Assembly (NCBI RefSeq): GCF_002270415.1
Contig: NZ_NNRI01000021.1
Span: forward strand, 434,001-498,000
Reading direction: 5' to 3'
Length of the DNA stretch: 64,000 nucleotides
From: Mesorhizobium sophorae
GTDB lineage: Bacteria; Pseudomonadota; Alphaproteobacteria; Rhizobiales; Rhizobiaceae
Part shown: positions 50,877 to 59,917 of the stretch, one piece after another
How the letters are laid out: each line of letters opens with the position of its first letter
Numbering within the stretch: the first letter of the stretch is position 1
Program-made: the position numbers and the translations under genes
The notes under the pieces: model-generated
What the model was told of the DNA's origin: nothing
Database searches by the model: none
What the model saw: only the letters and a program-made list of their open reading frames with translations

Positions 50877-53372
50877 ATGGCCAGCAAATTACCGTCTCAT
50901 GCCGAATACGTCATCATCGGAGGTGGTATTATCGGCCTCTCTATAGCCTACCACCTGACCCGTTTGGGCCACCGAGACGTTCTGCTCCTGGAGCGCGACC
51001 AGCTGACATGCGGCACTACCTGGCATGCTGCAGGTCTCGTGACGCAACTCCGCGCCAATGAAACCATGGCCAAGCTCGCGCAATATTCTGCTGAGCTGTT
51101 CAGGGATCTGGAAAATCTGACCGGCCAAGCCACGGGCTTCCGTCAAACTGGTTCCATCACCGTCGCCGCGACCCAAGACCGGCTTGAAGAGCTTAAGCGC
51201 GGGTCTTCGATGGGCCGCTCGTTTGGCCTGGACGTGGAGATGATCAGCGCTGCGGAAGCGCAGCTCCGCGTTCCATTGCTCGATGTCAGCGATGTGTTAG
51301 GAGCGGCATGGATCGCTTCCGATGGGATGACCAACCCTATCGATACAGCCCGCGCTTTTGCAGCCGGGGCTCGGCAGGAAGGAGCAACGATACTTGAGCG
51401 TACCCCCGTCACACGCATCCTCGTCGAGAAGGGCCGCTTTGCCGGGGTGGAAACAAGTCAGGGAACGGTCCGTGCTGAGAATGCTGTCATCTGCACCGGG
51501 CTGTGGACGCGCAATCTGGCTGCGGAACTCAACTGGTCGGTACCGTTGCAGGCTGCTGAACATTTCTATGTCGTCACGGAGGCCATTCCCGACCTGCCTC
51601 ACGACCTGCCGACGATCCGCGATATGGACGCGCGTGTTTACGCAAAGGCCGACGCTGGTAAGTTGCTCGTGGGCTTCTTCGAGCCCAATGGTAAACCTTG
51701 GGGCATGAATGGCATACCTCACGATTTCAGTTTCGATTCGCTGCCCGAGGATTTGGACCACATCGAACATTATCTCTCTGCGGCCATCGAGCGCATGCCA
51801 GTCCTGGCCAACGTCGGGCTGCAATTGAATTTCAACGGACCTGAAAGCTTCACGCCGGACAACCGGTTCCACCTCGGACCATCCCCCGATATCCAGGGCC
51901 TCTATGTCGCTTCTGGGTTCAATTCTTGTGGCATCGAGTCCTCCGGTGGTGCGGGCAAGGTCATGGCAGAATGGATGTCGACAGGCTTGCCAGCGGGGGA
52001 TTGCTGGGAAATGGACGTCCGGCGGTCAATGCCCTTTCAGCGCAACAGACGGTATCTATACGACCGCACAGTCGAGGCGGTCGGCAACCTATGGACGCTT
52101 CATCTGCCGCATAAGTCACCGAAGACCGCACGCAATGTCCGCGTTTCCCCTCTGCACGATCGCTTGTCGGCCGTCGGGGCGAATTTCGGCGAAAGCGCCG
52201 GTTGGGAGCGAGTTCAATGGTTTGGCGCTCCCGGATCGCCGAATGAAAACCATGCGACGTTCGGCCGGGATGAATGGTTTGAGCGAAGTGGCGCAGAGCA
52301 TACGGCCACGCGCTCTGGCGTCACCCTGTTTGATCAGACCTCTTTCGCGCACATCCTGGTGCAGGGGCCGGACGCCCTTGCGCTCCTCCAGCGCTTGTCC
52401 ACCAACAACGTGAACGTTGCCGTCGGCCGCATTGTGTATACGCCTTGGCTGAACCAACGCGGCGGCATGGAGTCCGACGTGACGATCGCGCGCACCAGTG
52501 AAGAGGAATTTCTTGTCGTGACAGCGGCCGTCCAACGCACCCGGGATCTCGCCTGGCTGCGCTTCCATGCCAAGGGAGCCGGCCATGTCACGGTCGCCGA
52601 TGTCTCATCCGGATATACGACCCTGTCAATCATGGGTCCGCAATCGCGCGAACTTTTACAGCGTGTCAGTCCAGCGGATTTCTCCAATGAGGCATTTCCC
52701 TTCGCGACAGCTCGTGAAATAGAGGTCGGATACAGTCTCGCGCTCGCATTCCGGATGACCTTCGTCGGCGAATTGGGCTGGGAGCTTCACATTCCGACGG
52801 AACAGACATTGGGCGCCTATGACGCTCTTGTGGCCGCCGGTGCGGATTTCGACCTGGGCCACGCCGGATACGTCGCCCTCAACACGCTGCGCCTGGAAGC
52901 GGGCTACCGTGACTGGGGTTCGGATGTCGGTGATGAGGATACTCCCTTGGAATCGGGATTGGGGTTCACGATCGCTTGGGATAAGGCTGACGATTTCATC
53001 GGACGCGCGGCGTTGGAGGCCCAGCGAGGCAAGCCCTTGCGCCGGCGGCTGGTCCAGCTCGCTGCCCCCGATGCTAAGACGTTGATGTTCGGCACCGAGC
53101 CTGTCTGGCGCAATGGCAACCTGGTCGGATACCTACGCTCGGCCGGATTTGGCCATACTGTAGGCTGTGGCATTGGTATGGGATATCTCACCTCAGAAAG
53201 CGGGGTCACCGCTGAATGGCTGTCCGAAGGGTCATTCGAGATTGAGATCGCTGGCGAGCGCTACGCAGCCATAGCTTCTCTACGACCATTCTATGACGCC
53301 GGACGCAGCCGCGTGAAAGGCGAGTGGCGCGGGGTGGACGAGTTGATCGCACCGGAGCTCCACAAGGCCTAA
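50877..53372 (+). CDS. Dimethylglycine/sarcosine dehydrogenase-like flavoprotein
   Basis: The 831-residue protein has an N-terminal FAD domain (VIIGGGIIGLSIAYHL, dinucleotide motif at residues 15-20; TTWHAAG with His50, the residue that carries covalent FAD in DMGDH). A central FAO_M-type region and a C-terminal GcvT folate-binding domain follow (about residues 430-820, VQGPDALALLQRLSTNNVNV, FVGELGWELHIP). Such enzymes oxidise N-methyl groups of dimethylglycine or sarcosine and pass formaldehyde to tetrahydrofolate. The following purU-like fragment fits C1 metabolism. Its promoter lies beside IS1380 copy 2. Confidence 0.9.
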   Translation: MASKLPSHAEYVIIGGGIIGLSIAYHLTRLGHRDVLLLERDQLTCGTTWHAAGLVTQLRANETMAKLAQYSAELFRDLENLTGQATGFRQTGSITVAATQDRLEELKRGSSMGRSFGLDVEMISAAEAQLRVPLLDVSDVLGAAWIASDGMTNPIDTARAFAAGARQEGATILERTPVTRILVEKGRFAGVETSQGTVRAENAVICTGLWTRNLAAELNWSVPLQAAEHFYVVTEAIPDLPHDLPTIRDMDARVYAKADAGKLLVGFFEPNGKPWGMNGIPHDFSFDSLPEDLDHIEHYLSAAIERMPVLANVGLQLNFNGPESFTPDNRFHLGPSPDIQGLYVASGFNSCGIESSGGAGKVMAEWMSTGLPAGDCWEMDVRRSMPFQRNRRYLYDRTVEAVGNLWTLHLPHKSPKTARNVRVSPLHDRLSAVGANFGESAGWERVQWFGAPGSPNENHATFGRDEWFERSGAEHTATRSGVTLFDQTSFAHILVQGPDALALLQRLSTNNVNVAVGRIVYTPWLNQRGGMESDVTIARTSEEEFLVVTAAVQRTRDLAWLRFHAKGAGHVTVADVSSGYTTLSIMGPQSRELLQRVSPADFSNEAFPFATAREIEVGYSLALAFRMTFVGELGWELHIPTEQTLGAYDALVAAGADFDLGHAGYVALNTLRLEAGYRDWGSDVGDEDTPLESGLGFTIAWDKADDFIGRAALEAQRGKPLRRRLVQLAAPDAKTLMFGTEPVWRNGNLVGYLRSAGFGHTVGCGIGMGYLTSESGVTAEWLSEGSFEIEIAGERYAAIASLRPFYDAGRSRVKGEWRGVDELIAPELHKA

Positions 53373-53384
53373 ACGCTTCGCTGG

Positions 53385-53822
53385 TTGTCGCCAACAAATC
53401 ATACGGAGCCTTCTACCATATCGTTCGACCAGTCTATGGTCCTTACGCTGTCATGCCGGGACCAGCCCGGCATCGTGTCCGCAGTTGCGGGACCGCTTTA
53501 CGCAGCGGGATGCAACATTATCGAAGCCCAACAATACAGTGACCCCGAAACAGGTCTGTTCTTCATGCGGGTGGTCGTGGAACGCCTCGGCGATGCGTCG
53601 TCCGGCAACGGACCGATAGGAGGGATTGCAGAGCTCGCCGGGCGCCTTGGTATGACATACACCCTGCGGCCGTTTTCATTGCCCAAGAAAGTGATGCTGC
53701 TGGTCTCGAAGTTCGATCATTGCCTTGCCGACCTTCTCAATCAGCTCAATTCTGTCTCAGTGGCGCTGACGCCGGACATCCGGCTTGCGCCGGGACACGG
53801 GAGAGTCAGCCTGCTTTGCTGA
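53385..53822 (+). pseudogene. purU: Formyltetrahydrofolate deformylase PurU, 3' truncated
   Basis: The ACT domain (VLTLSCRDQPGIVSAVAGPL...NIIEAQQYSDPETGLFFMRV) and the linker KKVMLLVSKFDHCLADLL are present. About position 53740 the frame leaves PurU and ends in unrelated sequence at 53822. The formyltransferase catalytic domain (about 190 residues) is missing, so the protein is inactive. The start may be the TTG at 53385 or the ATG at 53436. It is only 12 bp downstream of the DMGDH-like gene. Confidence 0.85.
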
Positions 53823-53936
53823 GATTGCCGGCCGACGATTTGCCGGTGCGCCGGTCCTGCTCAATTTCATAATTGATCTTCTGACCATCGGGGAGGGTCG
53901 AAAGACCCGCACGCTCGACAGCGGAGCAGTGCGATA
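53806..53936 (-). pseudogene. Cold-shock protein C-terminal fragment
   Basis: The minus strand encodes ISHCSAVERAGLSTLPDGQK...INYEIEQDRRTGKSSAGNLS with a stop at 53806-53808. This matches the C-terminal half of CspA-type cold-shock proteins (usually VHISAVERAGL...). The RNA-binding N-terminal half is missing or scrambled. It marks a junction with DNA from elsewhere. Confidence 0.65.
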
Positions 53937-53968
53937 TCGGTCGCGATTGAATCGAGACCTTTTCAGCC

Positions 53969-54194
53969 ATGCAGTTGACACGCCTCGAGCTTTATAAACG
54001 GGTTGCGACAGGCCGCTTAGCAAAGTCGCCCCGGAGCTCGGAATTTCCGGCACGGTTCTGGCCTCCATCTGCAAGCGATATCAGGTCCCCCACCCCGGAT
54101 CCGGATACTGGACCCACAGGTCCCTGGGGCCCGCGGCAGAGCTGCCAGCACTACCCGAGGCATCGGATGAAACCACCCTTGAAGCCCGGATCGG
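53969..54194 (+). pseudogene. HTH-type small gene remnant, frameshifted
   Basis: MQLTRLELYKRVATGRLAK, followed in another frame by VAPELGISGTVLASICKRYQ and VPHPGSGYWTHR, resembles proteins that start MxLTREELYxxVW with a simple HTH and a GYW motif. At least one frameshift (near 54030) breaks it, and its end merges into an IS3 fragment. Confidence 0.5.
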
Positions 54195-54287
54195 CGCCTT
54201 CGTCGAGCACTACAACCACCGGCGCCATCACGAGAGCCTCGACAACGTGATTATCGCTGAGGAGATGGTCGAGCGCTGTGGCCACTG
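54195..54287 (+). pseudogene. IS3-family transposase C-terminal fragment
   Basis: IGAFVEHYNHRRHHESLDNV followed by a short tail and stop is the end of an IS3-family transposase (HYNxxRxHESLxN motif). No more of the gene is present. Confidence 0.65.
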
Positions 54288-54826
54288 AGAGTGGCGCATC
54301 AAAGATGATCCGCTCGATTTCGTCGCGCGGTCCCGGCGACGTTCCAGTGGCGGGGTGAGCGGCATTCTATGATCGACGCCTACGTCCCGTCTGTCTGCTA
54401 TCGCATTGACTTGCCCGAAAGCAGACCATCAGGGCTGTTCAACATTCTGATCGCCACGCCCAAAACCCGTCTTTCGATCGACTGGGTCGGTTTCGTATTG
54501 TCCCACCTTGCTAAGCGCATATTGAGGCTGTCTCACGCACCGGTTGTTCGCCCGTGCGGTTATAATCGTGGGCCAGAGCTGGAGGAGAGCTACGATGGAT
54601 AACGTCACGACGATTGGTCTGGATATCGCGAAGTCGGTCGCACGGCGGAGCTTCCGGCTGACGATTGGAGTCCCTTCGACGTCAGCGCTTGGATCTGAAA
54701 AACTTGCTTGGCCAAATCCAGCCCGATAGTGGTAATATGCTTCACGGAACGGCTCTATTTTGTGGCGTTGAATAAACGACCACGTTTTAGCACTTTGATG
54801 CTGCGGTAGCGGGCCGTTCCACCTCA
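54288..54826. other. Mosaic of IS fragments
   Basis: There is no intact gene. An IS110 transposase start (MDNVTTIGLDIAKSV) lies at 54595-54640 on the plus strand after GAGGAGAG. A different IS110 start (VKHITTIGLDLAKQVF) reads on the minus strand from 54745 down to about 54690. Both break off within 20 codons. Confidence 0.6.
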
Positions 54827-55545
54827 TCATTACGACGAATATGGCTTCCAGCCGATCGTGGTGTTCGATGGCGATGGCCGCTTCGGCGGTGCGGTGCTGC
54901 GGCCGACCAGGCGGCCGAGCGGGGCAGAAATCCGCCCCCACCTGCGCCGCCTGGTGCGGGCGATCCGCAGCAACTAGCCGAACACCTCGATCCTGATCCG
55001 GGCCGACGGCCATTATTGTAGTCCGCAGGTCATCGACTGGTGCCGCGCCAATGATGTCGACTTCATCTTCGGTCTGGCGCCCACCACCACATTGCGCGAG
55101 CATGTCGCGGACCTGGAGAGCAGCACAATGACGCGTTTTGAAGTGTCATCGAAGACGAACAAGGTCCGCCGCTTCAAGGAGTTTTTGGAAGGCGCAGCCA
55201 GTTGGAGCCGCGTCGAGCGCATTATCGCCCGCGTCGAGGTCGGCGCCCAAGGTGCCGACACCCGCTTCATCGTCACCAACCTTGCCGGTAGCTAGGCCAA
55301 GGCTCTCATCTCTACTGCCGGCGCGGAGCGGCCGAGAACCACATCAAGTCGTGGAAGACGCATCTCGCCGCCGACCGCACCTCCTGCACAAGAGCGACGG
55401 CCAACCAGTGCCGGCTATTCCTGCATGCCGGTGCTTACTGGCTGATGTGGGGCTTGCGGGCCACGATGCCGAAACGGTCCTCCTTTGCAGTCGCCCAATT
55501 CGACACGCTGCGATAGCGCCTCATCAAAATCGCCGCGCGGGTGGT
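54827..55545 (+). pseudogene. IS1380 second-type transposase remnant
   Basis: The DNA closely follows the middle and end of the transposase at 47488-48825: HYDEYGFQPIVVFDGDGRFG, ILIRADGHYCSPQVIDWCRA, SWSRVERIIARVEVGAQGAD and TSCTRATANQCRLFLHAG. It has in-frame stops (for example TAG near 54976 and 55294), a small insertion near 55140, and lacks both ends. Confidence 0.85.
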
Positions 55546-55667
55546 AATCTGCCATGCCGGCTTCTCTCCGAGAAGAAAGTGTCTGATCCTATTCAATAAC
55601 ATCCGGGAAGCCGGCCCTCTTACTTTCTTGTAAGCTTATTCCAAGCCATTAAGTGGGAGAGATCGTG

Positions 55668-56774
55668 GTGAGCGCAGCCGAAAAACGAGATTACAGTATT
55701 CTTGGACCGGAACAGGAAAAAGCGGTCACGCAGGGACTCGTATCGGCGGTATGGTATCAGTGTCCCGTCCCGCGCAAACGTCTGAAGGAACTCACCAAGC
55801 GCAGGAACTTGCCCGCTTTTCGCGATACTGTCTTATGGTTAGCGCTTCTCGGTGCGTCAGGATATGTCGCCTGGTTGTCTTGGGGAACATGGTGGTCGAT
55901 TTTAGCCTTCGCCGTCTACGGGACGCTTTACGCAGTGCCAGCCGGCTCTAAATGGCACGAGTTTGGTCACGGGACGCCTTTTCGGACGGCTTGGCTGAAC
56001 GAAGCCATGGCCCAATTTTGTGCCTTTCTTAGTCTCTCTCCAGCGTCGACTTACCGCTGGACGCACGTACGGCATCATACGGATACGATAATCGTGGGTA
56101 GCGATCCGGAAATTGTCGCGCCCCGTCCGCCCCATTGGGGGCGCCTATTAGCGCGGTATCTCCACCCTACTGTTACTGTTAGAGGATTGTTGTCATATGC
56201 GGCCGGCCGAATGAGCGAGGAACTAAAGGCGCTCATCCCTGCGGCCGCGCAGAAAAAGCTGTTTTGGGAAGCGCGGATTACCATAGCGATATACTTGAGC
56301 TTGATCGCCATCTGTTTCTATTTGGGCACGATAGCGCCTTTGATGTTCATCGGGTTGCCCGCGTTTTACGGAGTGTGGTTGAATTACCCCTTGGGCTGGA
56401 CGCAACATCTTGGGCTGTATGAGGATACTCTGGACCATCGCCTTTGTACGCGCACCTTCAAGACGAATGCAATCATTCGGTTCCTATATACGAACATGAA
56501 TTATCACGTGGAGCATCATATGTTCCCGATGGTTCCCTACTATAATTTGCCGGCTCTTCACGAAGAGATCAAAGAGGATTGCCCTGAGCCTGCGCCGAGT
56601 TTTCGGGCTGCCGTCCGCGAAACGATCGATGCCCTTAGGAAACAACGGCACGATCCGAACTACGTCGTTCCCCGTGTTCGCTCTTTCGCTGAACGAGTTG
56701 GACGAGCAGTTATGATCGACTCGATAGGATTGAAACAGCAGGTTGACGGAGGTCGACCTACGACAGCGGTGTGA
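55668..56774 (+). CDS. Fatty-acid-desaturase-fold hydroxylase, MocD-like
   Basis: The membrane-bound di-iron enzyme has the three His boxes HEFGH (near residue 95), HVRHH (near 137) and HVEHH (near 280), and about four hydrophobic segments (LWLALLGASGYVAWLSWG, ITIAIYLSLIAICFYLG). GTG at 55668, 8 bp after GGGAG, is the likely start; GTGs at 55653 and 55665 are alternatives. A Rieske ferredoxin, a second Rieske gene and a ferredoxin reductase follow. The same set (mocD, mocE, mocF) is known from rhizopine (3-O-methyl-scyllo-inosamine) catabolism, where it is thought to remove the methyl group. The assignment is by gene set and fold; the substrate is unproven. Confidence 0.8.
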   Translation: MSAAEKRDYSILGPEQEKAVTQGLVSAVWYQCPVPRKRLKELTKRRNLPAFRDTVLWLALLGASGYVAWLSWGTWWSILAFAVYGTLYAVPAGSKWHEFGHGTPFRTAWLNEAMAQFCAFLSLSPASTYRWTHVRHHTDTIIVGSDPEIVAPRPPHWGRLLARYLHPTVTVRGLLSYAAGRMSEELKALIPAAAQKKLFWEARITIAIYLSLIAICFYLGTIAPLMFIGLPAFYGVWLNYPLGWTQHLGLYEDTLDHRLCTRTFKTNAIIRFLYTNMNYHVEHHMFPMVPYYNLPALHEEIKEDCPEPAPSFRAAVRETIDALRKQRHDPNYVVPRVRSFAERVGRAVMIDSIGLKQQVDGGRPTTAV

Positions 56775-56791
56775 AATGAGGAAGACATCCA

Positions 56792-57112
56792 GTGGACAGT
56801 AACCGGTGGATTGAAGCTGGCAATGCCGAAGAGATGGATTTGGAGGACGTCGCTCGTTTTGACTATGATGGCCGAACCTTCGCCGTGTATCGGACGGCGA
56901 AAAATGAATACTACGCGTCGGATGGATATTGTACTCATGAAAGAACTCATCTGGCCGACGGTCTGGTGATGGGGAACCTCATTGAGTGCCCGAAGCATAA
57001 CGGCCGTTTCGACGTGACCACTGGAGAGGCAAAGCGGGCACCTGCCTGCGTGAAGCTAAAGACGTATTCCGTAAAAGTCGCGATGGGCAAACTATTTATC
57101 AAAATTGACTGA
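56792..57112 (+). CDS. Rieske-type [2Fe-2S] ferredoxin, MocE-like
   Basis: The 106-residue soluble Rieske protein has both cluster-binding pairs: GYCTHERTHLADG (C-x-H) and ECPKHNGRFD (C-x2-H). GAGGAAG precedes the GTG start by 8 bp, and the gene follows the hydroxylase by 17 bp. It presumably passes electrons from the reductase to the di-iron enzyme. Confidence 0.88.
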   Translation: MDSNRWIEAGNAEEMDLEDVARFDYDGRTFAVYRTAKNEYYASDGYCTHERTHLADGLVMGNLIECPKHNGRFDVTTGEAKRAPACVKLKTYSVKVAMGKLFIKID

Positions 57113-57351
57113 TTTTGTGGCTGTATTAGGGGAGGAGCCGGAGATTGAGGAAGTCCGAGTATGAGCTTTTGTACATCACCAAGGCGGCGGCGATCGCCGA
57201 AGGACCGATTATTCCAGGAACCTCCGCTGTGTCGATGGCCTCCAGCCTGCGGACCAACAACGGGGCTCGCCACGCGCACCAAACCATCCCGGCACCTGCT
57301 CTGCGCGGGCGCAGGTCGTGCCGCCCTCGATGAAACCGATGAACCCGGAGA

Positions 57352-57661
57352 ATGACCATGACTGACTCGGTCAAAACCAGCCGCTTCGATGACATTGATG
57401 CCGAGGACGATCACGGGTGGGGAGCCTCTGCGGTGGTCCACGCACCCCGCCCCAATCTATGTCATTGACGGGCTCTGTACCGATGATCGTATGCAGCTGG
57501 CCGGTGAGGTGATGGACTGTGTCCTCGCATGCCCGAAGCACAAGGGCCGTTTCGGTTGCCACACCGGAAAGTGCCTGAAGGCGCCGATCTGCGTCGACCT
57601 CGCAATTTACGAAGCCAGTGTGGAGGACGGTCGTGTCTTCTTGCGGCCGAGCCGGACCTGA
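57352..57661 (+). pseudogene. Second Rieske ferredoxin gene, frameshifted and missing a ligand
   Basis: The first part reads MTMTDSVKTSRFDDIDAEDD...HAPRPNLCH and then a stop. The remainder continues in another frame as PIYVIDGLCTDDRMQLAGEV and LACPKHKGRFGCHTGKCLKA up to the stop at 57659-57661. The first ligand pair reads C-T-D where C-T-H is required (GAT instead of CAT), so even the repaired frame could not bind a Rieske cluster normally. The stretch 57113-57351 before it contains no gene I recognise. Confidence 0.75.
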
Positions 57662-57734
57662 GCCATGGAGATCGGGCGCCCCATCGTCATTGCGGGGGTG
57701 GGCGAATGCGGCATGTCGATAGCGGTGGGGCTAG

Positions 57735-58514
57735 CCCGTCTTATGCACGACGACCCGTCTGAGGGGCTGGCGGATGTAGCTTAAGCGATTGATGTGGCGT
57801 AGGATTTTGGTGCTGAAGCCATTCCTGTCGCCCACATCTTGCGAGCCACACCCGCCATGACCGACGATACGTTGCTGCCGTTCTCGTTTCCAGCCGTTGG
57901 ACGCAAGAAGATCACAGCTGCGTTTGACGGCGGACGCATCACCTCGGATGGCGGCGTGATGCTGCTGGCCGCGGCCGAGCGGCGGCTGCACCTGGCTGAC
58001 AGGCTTGCCGCTGCGATCCAGGATCCGCGCGATCCAGCGCGCGTGACGCACGCCATGGCTGACATCCTGCGCGCCCGCATCTTCGCCATCGCCTGCGGTT
58101 ATGAGGACGCCAACGATCTCGATCGGCTGCGCACCGATCCGGCCTTCAAGCTCGCCTGTGGTCAGCTGCCCGACAGCGGGAATGACCTGTGCTCGCAGCC
58201 GACGTGTTCGCGGCTGGAGAACCTGCCGGACCTGCGCACTGTCATCCGGCTCGGCCGGGTGCTGGTGGATCTGTGGCTGTCGAGCTATGTCGCGCCGCCC
58301 AAAAGCGTGACGCTCGACATCGATGACACGCTCGATGCCGTTCACGGCCATCAGCAGCTGTCGCTCTTCAATGCTCATTACGACGAGCGCTGCTTCTTGC
58401 CGATCCACATTTACGACGCCGCGACAGGGCGGCCGGTCGCCATGATCCTGCGTCCGGGAAAGACGCCGACGGGCAAAGAGATCCGCGGTCATCTGCGCCG
58501 GCTTATAAGACGGG
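57735..58514. mobile_element. Internally deleted IS1380 element, copy 3 (780 bp)
   Basis: The left about 770 bp equals copy 1 apart from a few substitutions. Then CGCCGGCTT joins directly to ATAAGACGGG, the right end, so about 842 bp are missing. CTAG flanks it on both sides (57731-57734, 58515-58518). Both ends are intact, so it could be mobilised in trans by copies 1 or 2. Confidence 0.9.
57857..58506 (+). pseudogene. IS1380-family transposase, 3' deleted
   Basis: The first about 216 codons equal the copy 1 transposase, up to KEIRGHLRRL. The frame then runs out through the right end of the IS. The second half of the catalytic domain, including ILIRGDSPYGR and the final Glu, is missing. Confidence 0.88.
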
Positions 58515-59693
58515 CTAGTGCGCGGAGGATATGCCGGGCCGATTCACCTAGTCGGCGAGGAGACGGTCCAGCCGTATGAGCGGCCACCGCTTTCAAAGGC
58601 CCATCTGGAGCCGGGCGGCGAGGTGGCGCCCGTGCCGATTGATGGGCAAGGCCTGCTCCAAACGTCCGGGATCATCCACTATCCGGGGCTTGAAGGCAGC
58701 TGTGATCGACCGGGACGGGACGGGGCAGAGCTTATTCTGTCCAACGGCTTGCGGCTCGCCTATGGCCGACTGGTGCTGGCAACCGGCGCTTCGCCCCGGC
58801 GTCTGCCCATGGCGGAAGGCCTCTCGGGCGTTCACTACCTGCGCTCGCTGGCGGATGCGGCAGCGCTTCGCGCGGCTCTTGCTCGCGGCGGCGATATTGC
58901 CGTGATCGGTGCGGGATTCATCGGCCTTGAAGTCGCCGCCGCCGCACGGGCGCATGGCTGCTCGGTCACCGTCATCGAGCCCCGGGATCGCATTCTCGCA
59001 CGCGGCGCCGATCCATATATTTCCGGGGCCGTTGCCCGCCTGCATCGCGCGAGGGGCGTGACCATACTTGTCTCAACGGGCCTTTCGGCACTCCGCAACG
59101 AGGGCGCTCTGGTGGTGCTCTCGCTGTCGGACGGACGGGAGATGCGGGTGGATGCGGTCATTGTCGGTATTGGCGCCGTGCCCAACACCGCGCCTGCCGC
59201 AGCTGCGGGCCTTGCGATCGACGATGGCATCGCCGTGGATAAAGCACTTTCCACATCCGATCCGCAGATCCTTGCCGCCGGCGATTGCTGCTCCTTTCCG
59301 CTCGCCGTCTATGGCAACCGGCGGGTGCGGCTGGAATCTTGGCGAAATGCCCGTGACCAGGCGGTGCAGGCGGTGGCAATCCTCTCTTGTGCCAGCCCAG
59401 CGCCCCCGCCCGTGCCGTGGTTCTGGTCTGATCAGTACGATCATACCCTGCAGGTTGCGGGACTGGTCGATGAAGGCAAGACCCACGTGTGCCGCGATCT
59501 TGGGAAGGGCGCCTTCATCAATTTTCACCTGTCGGCAGGAGGCGTTCTCGTTGCCGCCTGCGGCTTTGGTCCCGGCCAATACGTAGCCCGCGACATCCGT
59601 CTTGCCGAAATGCTGATCGCGCGCCGTGCTACGCCCGAGCCGGATGCGCTGGCCTCTGCAGGCGTCAAGCTCAAGTCCATGCTCGTAACTTGA

Positions 59694-59917
59694 GAACCAC
59701 TTTGAGGGTTGACCATGCCGAGAAAGAGACCGACCATTGCCGATTTGAAGCGATGAAGGGTGCTCCACATATGATAGCCGCCTTCAATATGATTATCATT
59801 CGTGTCTGATCTCATTCGCGCCTTCTATGAACCGTGGTTGTGCGAGTGTCGAGCGAACATCGGAACCGTTCGTAGACTAAGACTAGTGCTTATTCGTAAT
59901 TCGGACAGACCTACTCC
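59694..59917. other. Intergenic region with possible PanB-like gene start remnant
   Basis: At 59715 the plus strand reads MPRKRPTIADLKR and then a stop. The phrase resembles the N-terminus of ketopantoate-hydroxymethyltransferase-like proteins (xRKRPTIADLKxLKG). Only 13 codons exist. The rest appears to be the leader of the AraC gene. Confidence 0.25.

Larger units (their letters stand above)
57665..59693 (+). pseudogene. Ferredoxin reductase (MocF-like) split by an internally deleted IS1380
   Basis: The gene starts MEIGRPIVIAGVGECGMSIA (GxGxxG at the FAD site) and is cut at CTAG (57731-57734). It resumes after the IS with RGGYAGPIHLVGEETVQPYE. The remaining 390 residues contain the NAD-binding IAVIGAGFIGLEVAAAARAH and ILAAGDCCSFPLAVYGNRRV, normal for this FAD/NAD reductase family. 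Removing the IS plus one CTAG restores GLVRGGYAG in frame with no other lesion. A GTG at 58518 could start a product lacking the first FAD-binding strand. Confidence 0.88.
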
